A stretch of DNA of 64,000 bases from Oopsacas minuta (Eukaryota > Porifera > Hexactinellida > Lyssacinosida > Leucopsacidae), in the NCBI GenBank assembly GCA_024704765.1, contig JAKMXF010000011.1, forward strand, positions 263,070 through 327,069, written 5' to 3'. A program made the translations under genes and the position numbers. Numbering within the stretch: the first letter of the stretch is position 1; each line of letters starts with the position of its first letter. Of this stretch, positions 13,329 through 24,339 are shown piece after piece. The notes under the pieces were generated by a model. That model was not told where the DNA came from. It saw nothing but the letters and a program-made list of their open reading frames with translations, and searched no databases.

Positions 13329-13520
13329 GGGCCTTATTAACTAAAATTCTAAGAATAATTCTAAGAATTCATGAAATATTCTTAGTTTTCGTTAAGAATT
13401 CTTAACTTGGCTATACTTAACGGATTCTTAGAATAATTCTTAGAATTGTGTAATTCTAAGAATAATTCTTAGAATTAAGCAATTCTAAGAATAATTCTTA
13501 GAATTGGGTAATTCTACTTG
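13329..13520. repeat. Harbinger left subterminal palindrome array
   Basis: Repeated AATTCTAAGAATAATTCTTA motifs, each nearly self-complementary, fill about 190 bp inside the left end. The right end (16030-16269) has a matching array. Arrays of this type are likely transposase or Myb-protein binding sites; that role is inferred. Confidence 0.7.
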
Positions 13521-13639
13521 ATTGATTCTTGCTATTGATTAATAAAATTTATGCCAATTCATTCGACTTCAATCGCTTTTTGAGAAGATATGCGCATAGT
13601 ATACAATAAATTGCCCCACCCAATAGAAAAGGATATTCA

Positions 13640-14714
13640 TTGCATTTCTCATGTGTACTATTGTATAAACTCATGGTCTCGCTTTTTGTTCTTTTGGAGC
13701 TGGAAATAGGCAGTTTACGACGCCAGAGAATATTTCGTGACAGGTTAAACCCTCTTGATGCATACACTGATGTAGAGTTTATTTCTCGTTATAGAATCAG
13801 AAGAGAAATGTTCTTAGAATTGCATGATAAAATTGAGACTTTCATGTCTCGATCTACAAGCCGATCTCATTCACTTTCGGTGACAACTCAATCAGCGGTC
13901 ACTCTTCAGTTTCTAGCTACGGGTAGTTTCCAAACTGTGGTTGCATCAGCTCATGGAATTTCCCAGCCCTCTGTGTCCAACTGTGTTAGAGGTGTAACAG
14001 ATGCATTGTGCTCAATTGCGAAAGAGTGTATACAGTTTCCAACTGCTGCTAGACAGATGAGCATGCAGCATGGATTTATGGAAAAGTTCGGGTTTCCTAA
14101 AGTATTAGGTTGCATAGACGCACACATATCCCAATTGTTGCACCTAGCACCAACGAAGCAATTTATGTTAATCGTAAAAGTTTCATTCAATTAACGTCCA
14201 AGCGATATGTGACGATGTATTCAAGTTTATTGATGTAGTTGTGAAGTGGCCAGGCAGCACACATGACGCGTTCATATGAAGGCAATCAGGAATCAATCTT
14301 AAGATCGCCAGTAAAGAAATTCAAATTCTTGATGGATGGTTTCTCGGCGATAGTGGTTATCCGTTGCGCCCAAATTTAATGACTCCGTTACTATCTCCTG
14401 TTACACCTCGCGAAAGAAGGTATAATCGTGCTTTCCTGAAGACTCGAAAGACAATTGAATGTACCTTTGGAATATGGAAGAGCAGATGGAGATCAATGGA
14501 CAAGACTGGTGGCAGTTTGTGCTATAGTCCAGAGAGGGTTTGCAAACTAATCTTATCCTCCATGGTACTTCATAATTTTTGTGTTGATTGCGGTCTCCAA
14601 ATTGATATTGAAGACTTGGAAAGTGATATGCCCTACATCGAAACAAAAGACACTGAACATTCAGATAATGGGATTTTAGTTCGAGAAAATATAATTATAA
14701 ATTATTTCACATGA
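13640..14714 (+). pseudogene. Harbinger transposase (HARBI1-type DDE nuclease)
   Basis: This would be the endonuclease of the Harbinger element. The first piece (13640-14194) has the helix-turn-helix region (HGISQPSVSNCVRGVTDAL) and reaches the first catalytic Asp in GCID, just before the frame breaks. Further coding-like sequence continues in other frames across 14170-14340 ([10 protein letters not shown], then a stop at 14277-14279). The third piece (14364-14714) follows directly from GDSGYPL, which holds the second Asp, and contains RRYNRAF and IECTFG..K.RW, where the catalytic Glu sits. At least two frameshifts and one stop make it non-functional as it stands. The true start is uncertain. 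Confidence 0.85.
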
Positions 14715-14798
14715 TATAGGAAGTTTAATTAATTAACTAAGCACATGAATGAATTAGGCTCTGATTTACTTATAACATAATTATCTTAATTAAGGATC

Positions 14799-15581
14799 CT
14801 AATCTTGACTTTGAAAGTAATGAGGCAATGAAGACAAATTAGAAGTAGGAAATGAAGGGGGCAATGTCTGAAAATGCGGCAGAGGAGGCATAGTTTGAGC
14901 CATCAGAAGAGAAAGTGTCTTTGATTGATCCGCTGCTGTATGTTGCAAAATCTGGATCACTCGATCGAATTTACTCTCAAGCCGATCTAGCTTAGAATCA
15001 ATGTTAGTCAAAATCTCCAATTTCTTATCTTCTTTCTCTAAAATTGCACGTTTGGTCGATTCCAATTCGTCATTTTCCAAACGATGACGTTTTCTTGGGG
15101 CTTGTTGGAAAAACTTTATTTGTTCAATATCTTCAGAGGGAACTGGGCTTATCAGCATCCTTTCAGTTTCATCATTTGCACACTGGGATTCAAGAGAGAG
15201 ATCGATACCCGATTCAATGCCTTCAAAAGCTTCCTTCCCTTTGATGCTACTGATTTTAGCTTCTATTTCATCCAAATCAGCATCTGCCGGACCTCCTCCA
15301 GTTTATCTTGCTGATGCTAACTTATCTGCAATACGAGGCTTATGTTTTGCTAGTATATTATACCATTTTTTCATGACATAATCTCTTGTTCTTACATTCC
15401 AATGTAATTCAGACAGTCTCCCTGAAATTTCCTCCCAGATTTTGTTCTTATCATCGAAAGTTAGAGTTGATGTTAGAGCGCCGAACAATTTCGATTTTTG
15501 TTCATGAATGAGATCCACGAGTGACATAATCTCCTCCTGAGTAAAATTCTTTGAACGAGTTTTCGATTTTTCAGTGGTCAT
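14799..15581 (-). pseudogene. Harbinger Myb/SANT-like accessory protein, one stop
   Basis: In Harbinger elements this DNA-binding partner carries the nuclease to the element ends. I favour the start at 15581 (MTTEKSKTR). The first ~95 residues form the Myb/SANT-like trihelix domain (NFTQEEIMSLVDLI...IWEEISGRL...VRTRDYVMKKWYN). A TAA at 15303-15305 then interrupts the frame. The same frame continues without a shift as TGGGP..., the conserved stretch that follows this domain in the family, into an acidic region and a coiled-coil-like C-terminus (LEKEDKKLEILTNIDSKLDRLESKFDRVIQIL). One nonsense change thus separates it from a continuous protein of about 260 residues. The ORF could be extended upstream to 15713, but that segment does not look like the family. 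Confidence 0.8.
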
Positions 15582-16029
15582 TATGAGAGCGAGTGTTAAG
15601 ATATTATCATAATTAACTAACATTTTATTATTATTTATACTTATCACTAAAGATGATAATGTACCTAAATGGATAAAATTGCATAGATTGCGTATATTTT
15701 TGCAGGACGTCACTCAAATGACATTGGCTTTATTTACCTTAGTTTAGATACAAAACTATTATGTTTCAAAATATATGAGATATAATTTAATTACATAAAT
15801 ACATTTATTGATGTCATAATACAATTCAGAGTGACGTCAAGAAATAGTATCTAAATATAGTTGGTATGTAATTCGACTATGGTTCTATGCTGCGGATATT
15901 ACAACATGTAGATATGATAATCAAACATATTGTCTTAAGCGATAAACAATCTTCTTTATTATTAAATGCGTATTGATTATCATTTCATAGAAAAGTAGAA
16001 TAAATTATAGGTTAAGTGTCCTCTTTACC

Positions 16030-16269
16030 TCACTAAATATTTTTCTTAGAATTGTTCGAATTCTTAGAATTATTCTAAGAATTGAGTCGTATTCTAAGAA
16101 TTTGACTTAAAGTTAAGCAAAATTCTAAGAATTTGACTTAAGAATTTTAGTTAATACCACTTTTATAAATTCTAAGAATAAGACTTAAGTGTTGGGAAAT
16201 TCTTAGAATTATTCTAAGAATTAGTCTAATTCTAAGAATTTGACTTAAGAATTTTAGTTAATAAGGCCC
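16030..16269. repeat. Harbinger right subterminal palindrome array
   Basis: Multiple TTCTTAGAATTATTCTAAGA-like palindromes, inverted relative to the array at 13329-13520, ending in the terminal repeat TTTTAGTTAATAAGGCCC. Confidence 0.7.
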
Positions 16270-16752
16270 CTGATTACCCAACAGGTTTTCAAAGTTAAGG
16301 CTATTTGTTTGTGCTCTGTCTATAACATGGTACTAGTGTCTCAGATAGAAGCTTTCAAGTTGTAGCCGATTGCAGTTTAAGCGCATTAGAAGAAGTTCGC
16401 AATGAGTTGTGCTTATCAGCCGGAAGCTTCCTGTTGAAACCCCCACGTTATCAAGTTTTATCACCATACTGCATTCCTGTTATATTGTCCACCTGCGTTA
16501 ACGCCTATTGACCATTTCGTTATACATTCGCAGTTAGTCACTTCACGAGATACAAGAAACATTACAAAGTTAGAAAACTTGATTGTAGTGAAATATTGTG
16601 GATAGATGCAGAATAGGCATTTAAGCTTTATTTTTCCGCTCTTCTGCTGGTAGCCTTAATTAGAACCAAGGTTTTGTTATTCAGTTTGTTTGTGCTAAGT
16701 TACATAGACATCAACAGACTTTCTTTCGATTCTTAACTCTTCAGATTTGATC

Positions 16753-17152
16753 ATGGCTTCTTCTAGTAGACATAAATGCAAAAATAACCCTGATTCAGTT
16801 TGTTACATCTGTGATGTGTACACGCTTTCGTGACAAAAACTTCATTCAGAAAATGAATGTCAAGGAGAAAGCTGCATGGCTATCTTTTGTGGATGTTATA
16901 CAGAACCTTCTTGGTAACAGAAAGGCTCCAAACTATGAAATGCTTGTATCTAAGATACTCTCAGGGTTTCGTAATTTAAGATGCAATATGAGCATAAAAG
17001 TACATTTTATGTACAGTCACCTGGACAAATTCCCTGAAAACCTTGGGACTGTCAGTGACGAACAGGGAGAGCGTTTCCACCAGGATCTCATGACAGTGGA
17101 AGAACGTTACCAAGGTCGATGGGACCGACATATGATGGCAGACTATTGTTAG
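16753..17152 (+). pseudogene. Deleted transposase of the CACTGCT family
   Basis: ATG at 16753 begins the same N-terminus as the gene at 62948 (MASSSRHKC..), but it meets TGA at 16831 after 26 codons. Just after it, in another frame (16811-17152), comes the C-terminal part of the same family: KEKAAWLSFVDVIQNLLG, then KVHFMYSH (H-x4-H), then VSDEQGERFHQDL and RYQGRWDRHMMADYC. Everything between (catalytic Asp residues and CxxC) is gone, a deletion with its breakpoint at about 16835-16845. The protein would be dead. The remnant is useful because it shows the C-terminus that the 62948 copy lacks inside this window. Confidence 0.8.
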
Positions 17153-17659
17153 GGCATTAAACGTGACTGTCCTCACAAAGCGTACAAACGCAGAAGTTAT
17201 AAGAGGAAATTTGTCCAGAGTTGTAGAGTATTTGAATGTTTCGCATCAGGTCATTGATCGCTTTAAGTTACTATTGTAGATTGCCATCATTCTTTTCTAT
17301 GTCATTTTGTAAAAGAAATCAATTTTTGCATGCATGCTACCAGCAAAACTGTTGTTTTCTATATTTTTTAAAACATTTGTTGCCTATCTGTCTACAAATA
17401 CAATTTCTATTGGCAACATAAAAGCTTTTTGGCACCTATTTTGTTTTGAGGCTAGTTATTCAACTGTAAGCAGAACATCATTTGACAAATCATGTCACTT
17501 TTTCAAAAAATTTGAATTTTTTGTGCAAAAAAATTAAAAATCTTGGTTTGCAAAGATTTAGAGCTTGCGAAAAACTAAGGTCGGATTCGGGTTCAGCGCC
17601 CCAAAATTAGGTAAAAACAATTGTTGGTAGAAACGCAACAAAATTTTTGTTCAGCAGTG

Positions 17660-20600
17660 TAATTGATTGATCTAATGCTAGAAAATGATTGCATTAAAGA
17701 CTACAAATTGCCCTTGAATGATCAAGAATTTACCCAAATGTTCTGACTCTGTGTTATGGCCAACCTAATGCTTTTGAATATTAGATTTCGAAAATGGGAA
17801 CTTGGTTTCAATGGAATGGTAATAAAATACTAATAGGCAATGAAAAAACCTTTGAATATTTGAAATGAACTTTATGCATTCAGTAACATCCCAAACCGTA
17901 TTGTACGAAACTATACGACCTAATGATGTGCTAGGAGCAACTCGCTATCTTTCTACCACTGACATCTATAAACCACACATAGTTGTGTTTTCAGAGGAAC
18001 GAAGTAATAGTGTAGGTATGGCAGACAATGTAGATTTTATCGTCAATCCTAACCATATCCTCCAGGACTGATAATTCTAAGAAGAATCAGAGGATAGATG
18101 GCTATCCTGATGCAAAGGTGATAAATATGGTGTTTCTAAGGAATATAACTATGTCTTTAAGGAATTAGACTATAGGCTGAGACAAAGAAAGAACTCCAGT
18201 AAAGACGGGTCATTAGGCACTATTTGATGTCTAAGGATAACTAATATTGTTAAAACTAGCTCTAGCAGAAGGTAAACGCCCATGATTATTATAAAGGATG
18301 AGTATATTGAAGAACTCGCAAATCCTGGTGTAGCTGGTGTCAAATGTGACGTACTTGAGGATTTAGCGGTCTTCATTAAATAGAAATCTGATATATTGAG
18401 GTTAGTTACTCTACATACAATTAACAATCTATTTACTTGAATTGCAAATTCGTTTAGATTCGATAGAATTTCTAGTACAATCATGCCAGTATCCTTTCCA
18501 AAAGAGAAGAGTATAGTCTGAGACAGTGGCGGATACAAGGGTGAGCAAGGGTGGGCCAATGCTTATCGTGGTAAGACGGAAACCCACAATGATGTATAAA
18601 CCTGAAAGGATTTGGTCGGGCTAAAACTGGCTCTAAAAAAATCTGTTAGCATCAGTCAGTTTAGACATAGAGCAATTTCATTAAATATATTTCTTAACAA
18701 ATTCCAAATAGTCTAAGAAAACTGGGAATATATGTAAAGGGGCCAGACTTGAATGTAATTCGCCATAAATCTATAGAAACAAATCAAGGCAGCTAATAAT
18801 TATCGCCAGAAGAATAATTATAATTGGTACTAACAAAGCTAACTCAGCTAAAAACTGGTCCAAAAACTCAAGTACGCGAAAAAACATAGACAATGGCATC
18901 ACAATTGAGGATATGAAAGTTTGTTTCTAGATCAGGGCATCTAAAATCACATGGATCTAGTCTAGTCTATTGAAATATATGCAATTTTTAATGATACTTC
19001 TAATTTTCCAACACCTAGAAGATTCATGATGAATTCCTTGCAAGACTTTCCAAAATGACAAATATAGGGTGGCAGGGAGTTGCTAAGCCTTAGTGCTGCA
19101 GCACCATAGGCGAATGTTTCAAACTATATAATATAGTAATGAAATCAATACTATTTCGAGACCTTACTCAAGATCACATATAAAAATATGTTTTCTCGTC
19201 CATGAAGTGTAGTGCAAAGTATATGAGCATATAGCACTGTATTGCAACCGAATTTCGCCCCTTGGCCCCCAAAATCGAACTGAAGAGAGATCAGCCATCT
19301 AGCGACAGAGAAACAAATTCAACTGGCAACATTGCACGAAAACGTTTCAATAATAAACACAAATTTGGTCAACGGGTAGCAAGTTCTTCTAATTTCGCGA
19401 TCCTCTGATCAAACTACTGAACAATTTTGTGATATAGCGAACATTTAGCTATAACAAGGAGATATATAAAGACTTACATAATTTCTTGTAGGCGAGACAA
19501 CGAATTTATAATAATAAGCTTCCCATGGGGGAGTATTACGCGCTAATCAAATAGGTTGTTGTCACATTGTACTGAAATGACCATAACTGTAATGAGGGTA
19601 GCGGGTTGATAACCTAAACCAAATAGTACATCGTTTATGTCTAGAACGTTCAGAAATACATAATTCCCGAAATGGCCCATTTTTGAACATAATGAATTGG
19701 AATATATTTGAAATGATCAAAGTTAACTAAAATTCCACATAAGAGTTGAAAGTTTTGTCAAAAGACGTATTCTTAAAATGATAAAATGGAAATGTTAAGA
19801 AATTGTAATATAGTATATACGAAACAAACCTATGGGGCAACCCCAAAATAAACGATTCAACACCGAAGTCTGCAGAAGATTCGATAATTCGATTTAATGC
19901 AGGAATAAGCACGTCAGAACCCTCAATCCCAAAACGTTTTTCAGAGGACCATTTCTTCGCAAGATATTCTTCAAATCTATATGCAAATGATATAATAATG
20001 AAGAGATAACGCAGGATAAGATCTAGGAATACGAGGTAATGGTGCATAAAAATAAGGTGGTATGCCTAAACATAAATTTATTCAAATGCTAACCAGTAGG
20101 GCAGATAATATGATTAATATTAGAGCAGGGGTTTTCGAAAAGTGGTTACCGAGCCACGCTAGCGCTAGTATAAACTGTTATATCACAAATTTGGAGTTTA
20201 TGAAAATTTCATACAGATTAAGGCAGCAGTTCCAAACATGGGTACATAGCATAGGATCTATTCCAGTCTATCCAGGGAGGGGGTCCACAGAATGTGTTAA
20301 AACTAGTAAAGGGGTCTATAGGTGAAAATGGCTGGGAAAGGCTGCATTAAGGCAATGTGGATTCTTGGGGACGAGATTATGGATCCACGTTAGCATCTAC
20401 ATCTTAGTTGGGTCTGGTTTGGAGATAATGTTCCCTGGCATTGCAGGAATATGTGGAAAAGGGACAAGATTTCATTCTTAAAATTGTCCTTAGACCATCG
20501 ACTGACCCTTCGTTCGACTCAACTATGATAACTAAGACTAAAAATACACATATCGCAATCGGAATCTAAACACGATTTTATAAGATAGACCGCTGATTAT

Positions 20601-20744
20601 AACTCTCAGTTTTTCCTCAGATTAAGGAACAGCTTTAAGTTACAAGGGCCTAAGTCAAGAGAATACACCAGATGTGATAGGGTGGACAACTCACTGCTTA
20701 AAAAGCACTCAATTGTCAGTGCGACATTGTAATTAAGTGCATTT
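17660..20744. other. Long noncoding stretch with a possible hAT end
   Basis: No gene was recognised. CAGTGGCGGATACAAGGG at about 18524 looks like the left end of a DNA transposon and resembles, inverted, the sequence near 56380-56397. ORFs at 17865-18071, 18170-18559, 19727-20047 and 20062-20325 show no family motif. Confidence 0.35.
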
Positions 20745-21090
20745 CATACCTTTGTGCTCGCCTTTGGGATGCCTCAGGTTTATCTCTTCCAATAGCATTC
20801 AAATAAGTTAATTTTACCACTTAACAGTTACTGTAAGACCTTATTCAGTCGAATCAACAGTAATATTAAATATGGACTAAACTACATGGAATAGAGCCTT
20901 TTAATTATAAGGGGATTCTTCATTTATACCGTTAGCTGGAAGTATACAAATGCCTAAACCTTGGATTATTCTTCAGGAGGTGAATTACGATAGTGTATCC
21001 AAGTGTAACCCACAGTAACTGTCTCATAACTTCGACTCTACAATATTTGCTTGAATTATTAAAATGACTAATGTTGTGTAGCGAACAAAT
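20745..21090 (+). repeat. Dispersed repeat, copy 1
   Basis: A direct, diverged relative of 23165-23520. Shared blocks include TTTTGGGATGCTCAG-like sequence, TTAACAGTTACTGTA.GACC, CAGTCGAAT and GGACTAAA.TACATGG. No coding content recognised. Confidence 0.55.
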
Positions 21091-21478
21091 CTAACACTTC
21101 AGATTTTCACCAAATTATCTTTGCCCTATGGATAATATTCAATGTAAATGTTCGTGTAAATGATCAACACTTCAGTTTTAACGACGATCGCTTTTCCTTC
21201 TTATATAGTATAGTTAATGGGTTAGATCAGCGTTTCTTAATCTGGGGTGCTGGATAAGGATTCTACTATGTGTTGTACAATGTTTTTGTTTAGATCCTAG
21301 ATAACATTTCAGGCTGGCAGATGCTTCAGGATAAATATAGAAACATTCAGCTGTCTTTACTAAATATAGCAATGTCTGGCTATAAATTAGCCGTATTTAA
21401 TCTATATTCCTTTCTGTGTTACTTGAGTTCTTTTCTGAGACAGATTTGTGATAGGGAATAATTATACTGGTATGGAAT

Positions 21479-21600
21479 CCAGTTCCATGGAACTGAATTT
21501 CTATATAAGGAAATCAGTATTTAAAACGGACCCATAAACTAAAAATAAACTAACCGTAAAGTAAACCGGTTCAGTTCCATGGAACTGGATTCTATATAAG
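21479..21600. repeat. Inverted pair of 14-bp palindromes
   Basis: AGTTCCATGGAACT, a perfect 14-bp palindrome, occurs at about 21481 and again at about 21572. The wider context of one (AATCCAGTTCCATGGAACTG) is the reverse complement of the other (CAGTTCCATGGAACTGGATT). Both are followed by TCTATATAAG. They may be the ends of a ~120-bp MITE. Confidence 0.5.
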
Positions 21601-21815
21601 TACTACGACGTTCAATAAATTCTGATCACTGTGTTACTGTGAGGATTTATAGCACAACAATAATATATTAATATTTGAATATGAATACTTAATCCTCTGT
21701 CTACAAGCTAGTATTGATTTTTTCATTATCGCTTAAAAACTCAACAAGTTATATCAAATTTTACAACAGGTGGTTTTTATACTATACCTTTGTGACATCA
21801 CTTGGCAAGAATTCT

Positions 21816-22430
21816 AAAATAGAGCAAAGAGCTTATGTCAAGATTCGTACTCTCCTCGGGAAATCTGCATACGAGATAGATCTTGATTTGGTTCAAGTCT
21901 ATACTATGAAAGGTGCTCTGTCTTATGCAGGAGTCAGAAGATGGGCTCAGCGTTTCAGGCTGGGAAGAAAGTTTATCGAAGATGACCCTCGGCCTGGAGC
22001 ACCAATTACGGCTGCATCCCCCATTAAATCGTGCGCTATTAAGAAACCGATAGACCTAGACCCACATATAACTATCAGGGAACTTTCTAATAGTGTTGGC
22101 ATCTCGATGGGAAGTGTAGACCACATTTTAAGATCACAGCTCAAGTTGACGAAAGTTTGTGCCAAATGGGTCCCACATTTACTCACAAAGGCCCAGAAAG
22201 AGACAAGGGTGAGATGTTGTCGGAATCTCCTCAAATCCTACAATGAATGCGACCCGGGAAGATTATTTGTGACAGTGACTGGTGATGAGACATGGGTTCA
22301 GTATAACACACCTTTTTCCAAACAGGCAAATAAGATGTGGATAGGAAAGCACTCGGACCCTCCGATGATACCGCGTCCAGATTTCAGATCATCGAGGATC
22401 ATGTATTGCATATTCTTTGATGTGAAGTAA
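21816..22430 (+). pseudogene. Mariner transposase, C-terminally truncated
   Basis: A mariner transposase moves a ~1.3-kb element at TA sites. Here one frame stays open for about 205 residues of mariner-like protein. It has an N-terminal helix-turn-helix region (EQRAYVKIRTLLGKSAYEI .. ALSYAGVRRWAQRF), the linker EDDPRPGAPIT, a second HTH (HITIRELSNSVGISMGSVDHIL), WVPHLLT..QK, and VTGDETWVQY with the first catalytic Asp. It ends at DVK before the second and third Asp, so the catalytic core is incomplete. The open frame reaches back to 21714, but family similarity begins near 21816. I found no terminal repeats. Confidence 0.85.
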
Positions 22431-22679
22431 TTGTCATTTTTTTGATTTTCGAAATAATTTTTTGTAATTGATGAGCAAAATGAATATGATAAAGGTTTGT
22501 AGATTGAATAATAAGTACCCATCACTGTGTCAAATGTTATGAGATGATTTTAACCAACTTATGTATATATGACATGTTTTGCCGATAAATGAACGAAGTA
22601 TTGAAGCATTTAATACATAATTCATCTATTTCCATACATATACTCGTGTTGAAAACAACGATTTCATCCATACCAGACG

Positions 22680-22830
22680 GGGGTTGGTTAACCGAATCAA
22701 ACGGGTGGTTAAAACCTTTCCAATATTACCCGGTTAACTGATTAACCGCTGCAATTATTCTCTATTACAATCAGTGATGTTTGTCTGTAAAATGGAAAAT
22801 TTCAATACATCTATATAAATAAAATTATAT
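22680..22830 (+). repeat. Dispersed repeat with GGTTAA motifs, copy 1
   Basis: Shares GGGTGGTTAAAACCTTT, GGTTAAC.(A/G)TTAACC and GCTGCAATTATTCT with 50325-50470. The inner inverted GGTTAACC-type motifs suggest a MITE. Boundaries are not resolved. Confidence 0.5.
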
Positions 22831-22974
22831 TTTAGTGTGTATTTTCCGTCGTGAAGGAGAGGATTTATGCAATGTAGTATTAATTCGAAATTCTCAATTA
22901 GGAGATGTCATAAAACTATATGTATTATCATGTTTATCAAAAATGTAAACAGAATTCTATAAACCTTGAATAAA

Positions 22975-23130
22975 TATCTCAAATATGCTGAATTTGATGT
23001 TCACACTTTTTAATTAATCCTAAGCAAATTTATTATTGTCTTTATCAATAGAAAGTAAACAAATGGTTGAAATCTCGAAATATACTTAGAGAATTGCTCT
23101 CAACAGACATATAGGGGTAATCAAGCACAC
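22975..23130 (+). repeat. Copy of the 130-bp tandem unit
   Basis: Resembles the tandem repeat at 55-460: TGCTGAAT..GA..TTCACAC, AAATTTATT.TTG and AGTAAACAAAT, followed about 130 bp later by TAATCAAGCACACT, a decayed start of the next unit. Confidence 0.5.
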
Positions 23131-23164
23131 TAAATTAGAATTGCGCATTTTCAATCATAGTGTA

Positions 23165-23520
23165 ATTTAATACGTTTAAGCTAGGTTTTGGGATGCTCAG
23201 TTTTATCTATTCGACTAGAGTCTTCAAACAAACTTGTGTATGTAACTTAATAGTTACTGTAGGACCATTTTTCAGTCGAATTACCTGAATTAATCCATTG
23301 GGACTAAAGTACATGGGATACATCCTTCTACTAATTGTACGGGGCCTCTTCACTTAAACTGGTAGTTGGTCATCCTGAAATACACAAAATGTGGCTTATT
23401 TATCAAGTAATGGAACATGATGGTTTCTCCATGTTTAACACCAAGTAACCCTGTCATAAATTTGGCTACTAAGATACTTGTGTGAATTGTACTTATCAAG
23501 CATAAAATGACAATATTACA
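23165..23520 (+). repeat. Dispersed repeat, copy 2
   Basis: The second copy of the repeat at 20745-21090, same orientation. Confidence 0.55.
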
Positions 23521-24339
23521 GATGTTTCATTTGTGGCTAGAGCTAATTTTTGTAGTATCCACCGACAACATAGCAAATTTATCGATATGCGTTCTTGAAT
23601 TAAGGTAATCATCATTGGCATCCTTAGGTTCGAGATTCTGCAGTGGTGCTTTGTAATCGGAGAACCAGGCCGAAGGTCCTCTCGGAGATGATCACAAATT
23701 TGTTGTGCAATTTATTTCATCAAGTCAAATTCAATAATGAAATTTGAGATTGCGAATAAAAACACAAAATAATATTTATGGCGTGTAAAATGAAAAATTT
23801 TGCAAATAAAGAGCTGATTCTGGTAATAATGCACAATTACTTTGTAGTTATAAATCAACTGAAACTATTGATGATTCTATCATACTTTGGAAATAATTTC
23901 TAAAGTATTATAGAATCAAATTTAGTAAATTTATTATTTGAAATCTGAAAATTATAGAATTGTGAGGTGATGGCGAAAAATAGACTTCAAATTTGGAGTC
24001 AGCATGTCTGAAGCATATAAAATGTTTGATATAATACAAACAACAACGAAAAATTAAAAAAAATTGCAGGCTTGCGTAACTATTGCTCTAATTAGTTGAG
24101 ATCAATCATCAATGACGAAATGCATTTAAAAATAAAATCCAAGACAAGTAATAAAATCACTAGGAACGCGTTCACAATGGTGTGAACGGGTTCACACCAA
24201 AAGGCCAGAAAAATAAATAGGACTAAAAATCAAGGCGAAGAAAAGAAAGGTAGGAAAAAAATGAGTGAAATTAAGGCAAGTAAAATGCAAATGGCTAAAA
24301 TTTAGTATTCTCATCAAAAGCAATCGTGCCTCTTAAAGA
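23521..24339. other. AT-rich noncoding
   Basis: Nothing recognised on either strand. Confidence 0.4.

Larger units (their letters stand above)
13329..16269. mobile_element. Harbinger (PIF) element, near complete
   Basis: 2.94 kb with inverted ends GGGCCTTATTAACTAAAA. It is flanked by CTG (13326-13328 and 16270-16272). The sister element at 62384 preserves the empty site (...AAATCTGAT...), which confirms both the boundaries and the 3-bp duplication. It carries the usual two Harbinger genes on opposite strands: a HARBI1-type nuclease (plus) and a Myb-like accessory protein (minus). Both have defects. Subterminal regions are packed with TTCTAAGAA-type palindromes. Confidence 0.9.
13155..17659 (+). 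mobile_element. Internally deleted CACTGCT-ended DNA transposon
   Basis: The left end CACTGCTCAACAATTTT (13155) and the right end AAATTTTTGTTCAGCAGTG (ending 17659) are inverted repeats. The left 175 bp match the left end of the element starting at 62384 almost base for base (through the block ...CATGCTCTAG and TTTAGTACATAAATCTG). A further ~270 bp (16580-16835) matches 62780-63040. The middle of the transposase gene is missing, and a Harbinger element (13329-16269) sits in the 5' part. A TAAT lies at or near both edges, but a clean target duplication could not be fixed. It cannot move by itself. Confidence 0.8.

Noticed and set aside
15044-15314. Plus-strand ORFs in the Harbinger element
   Set aside because: Antisense to the Myb-like accessory gene, which has clear family motifs.
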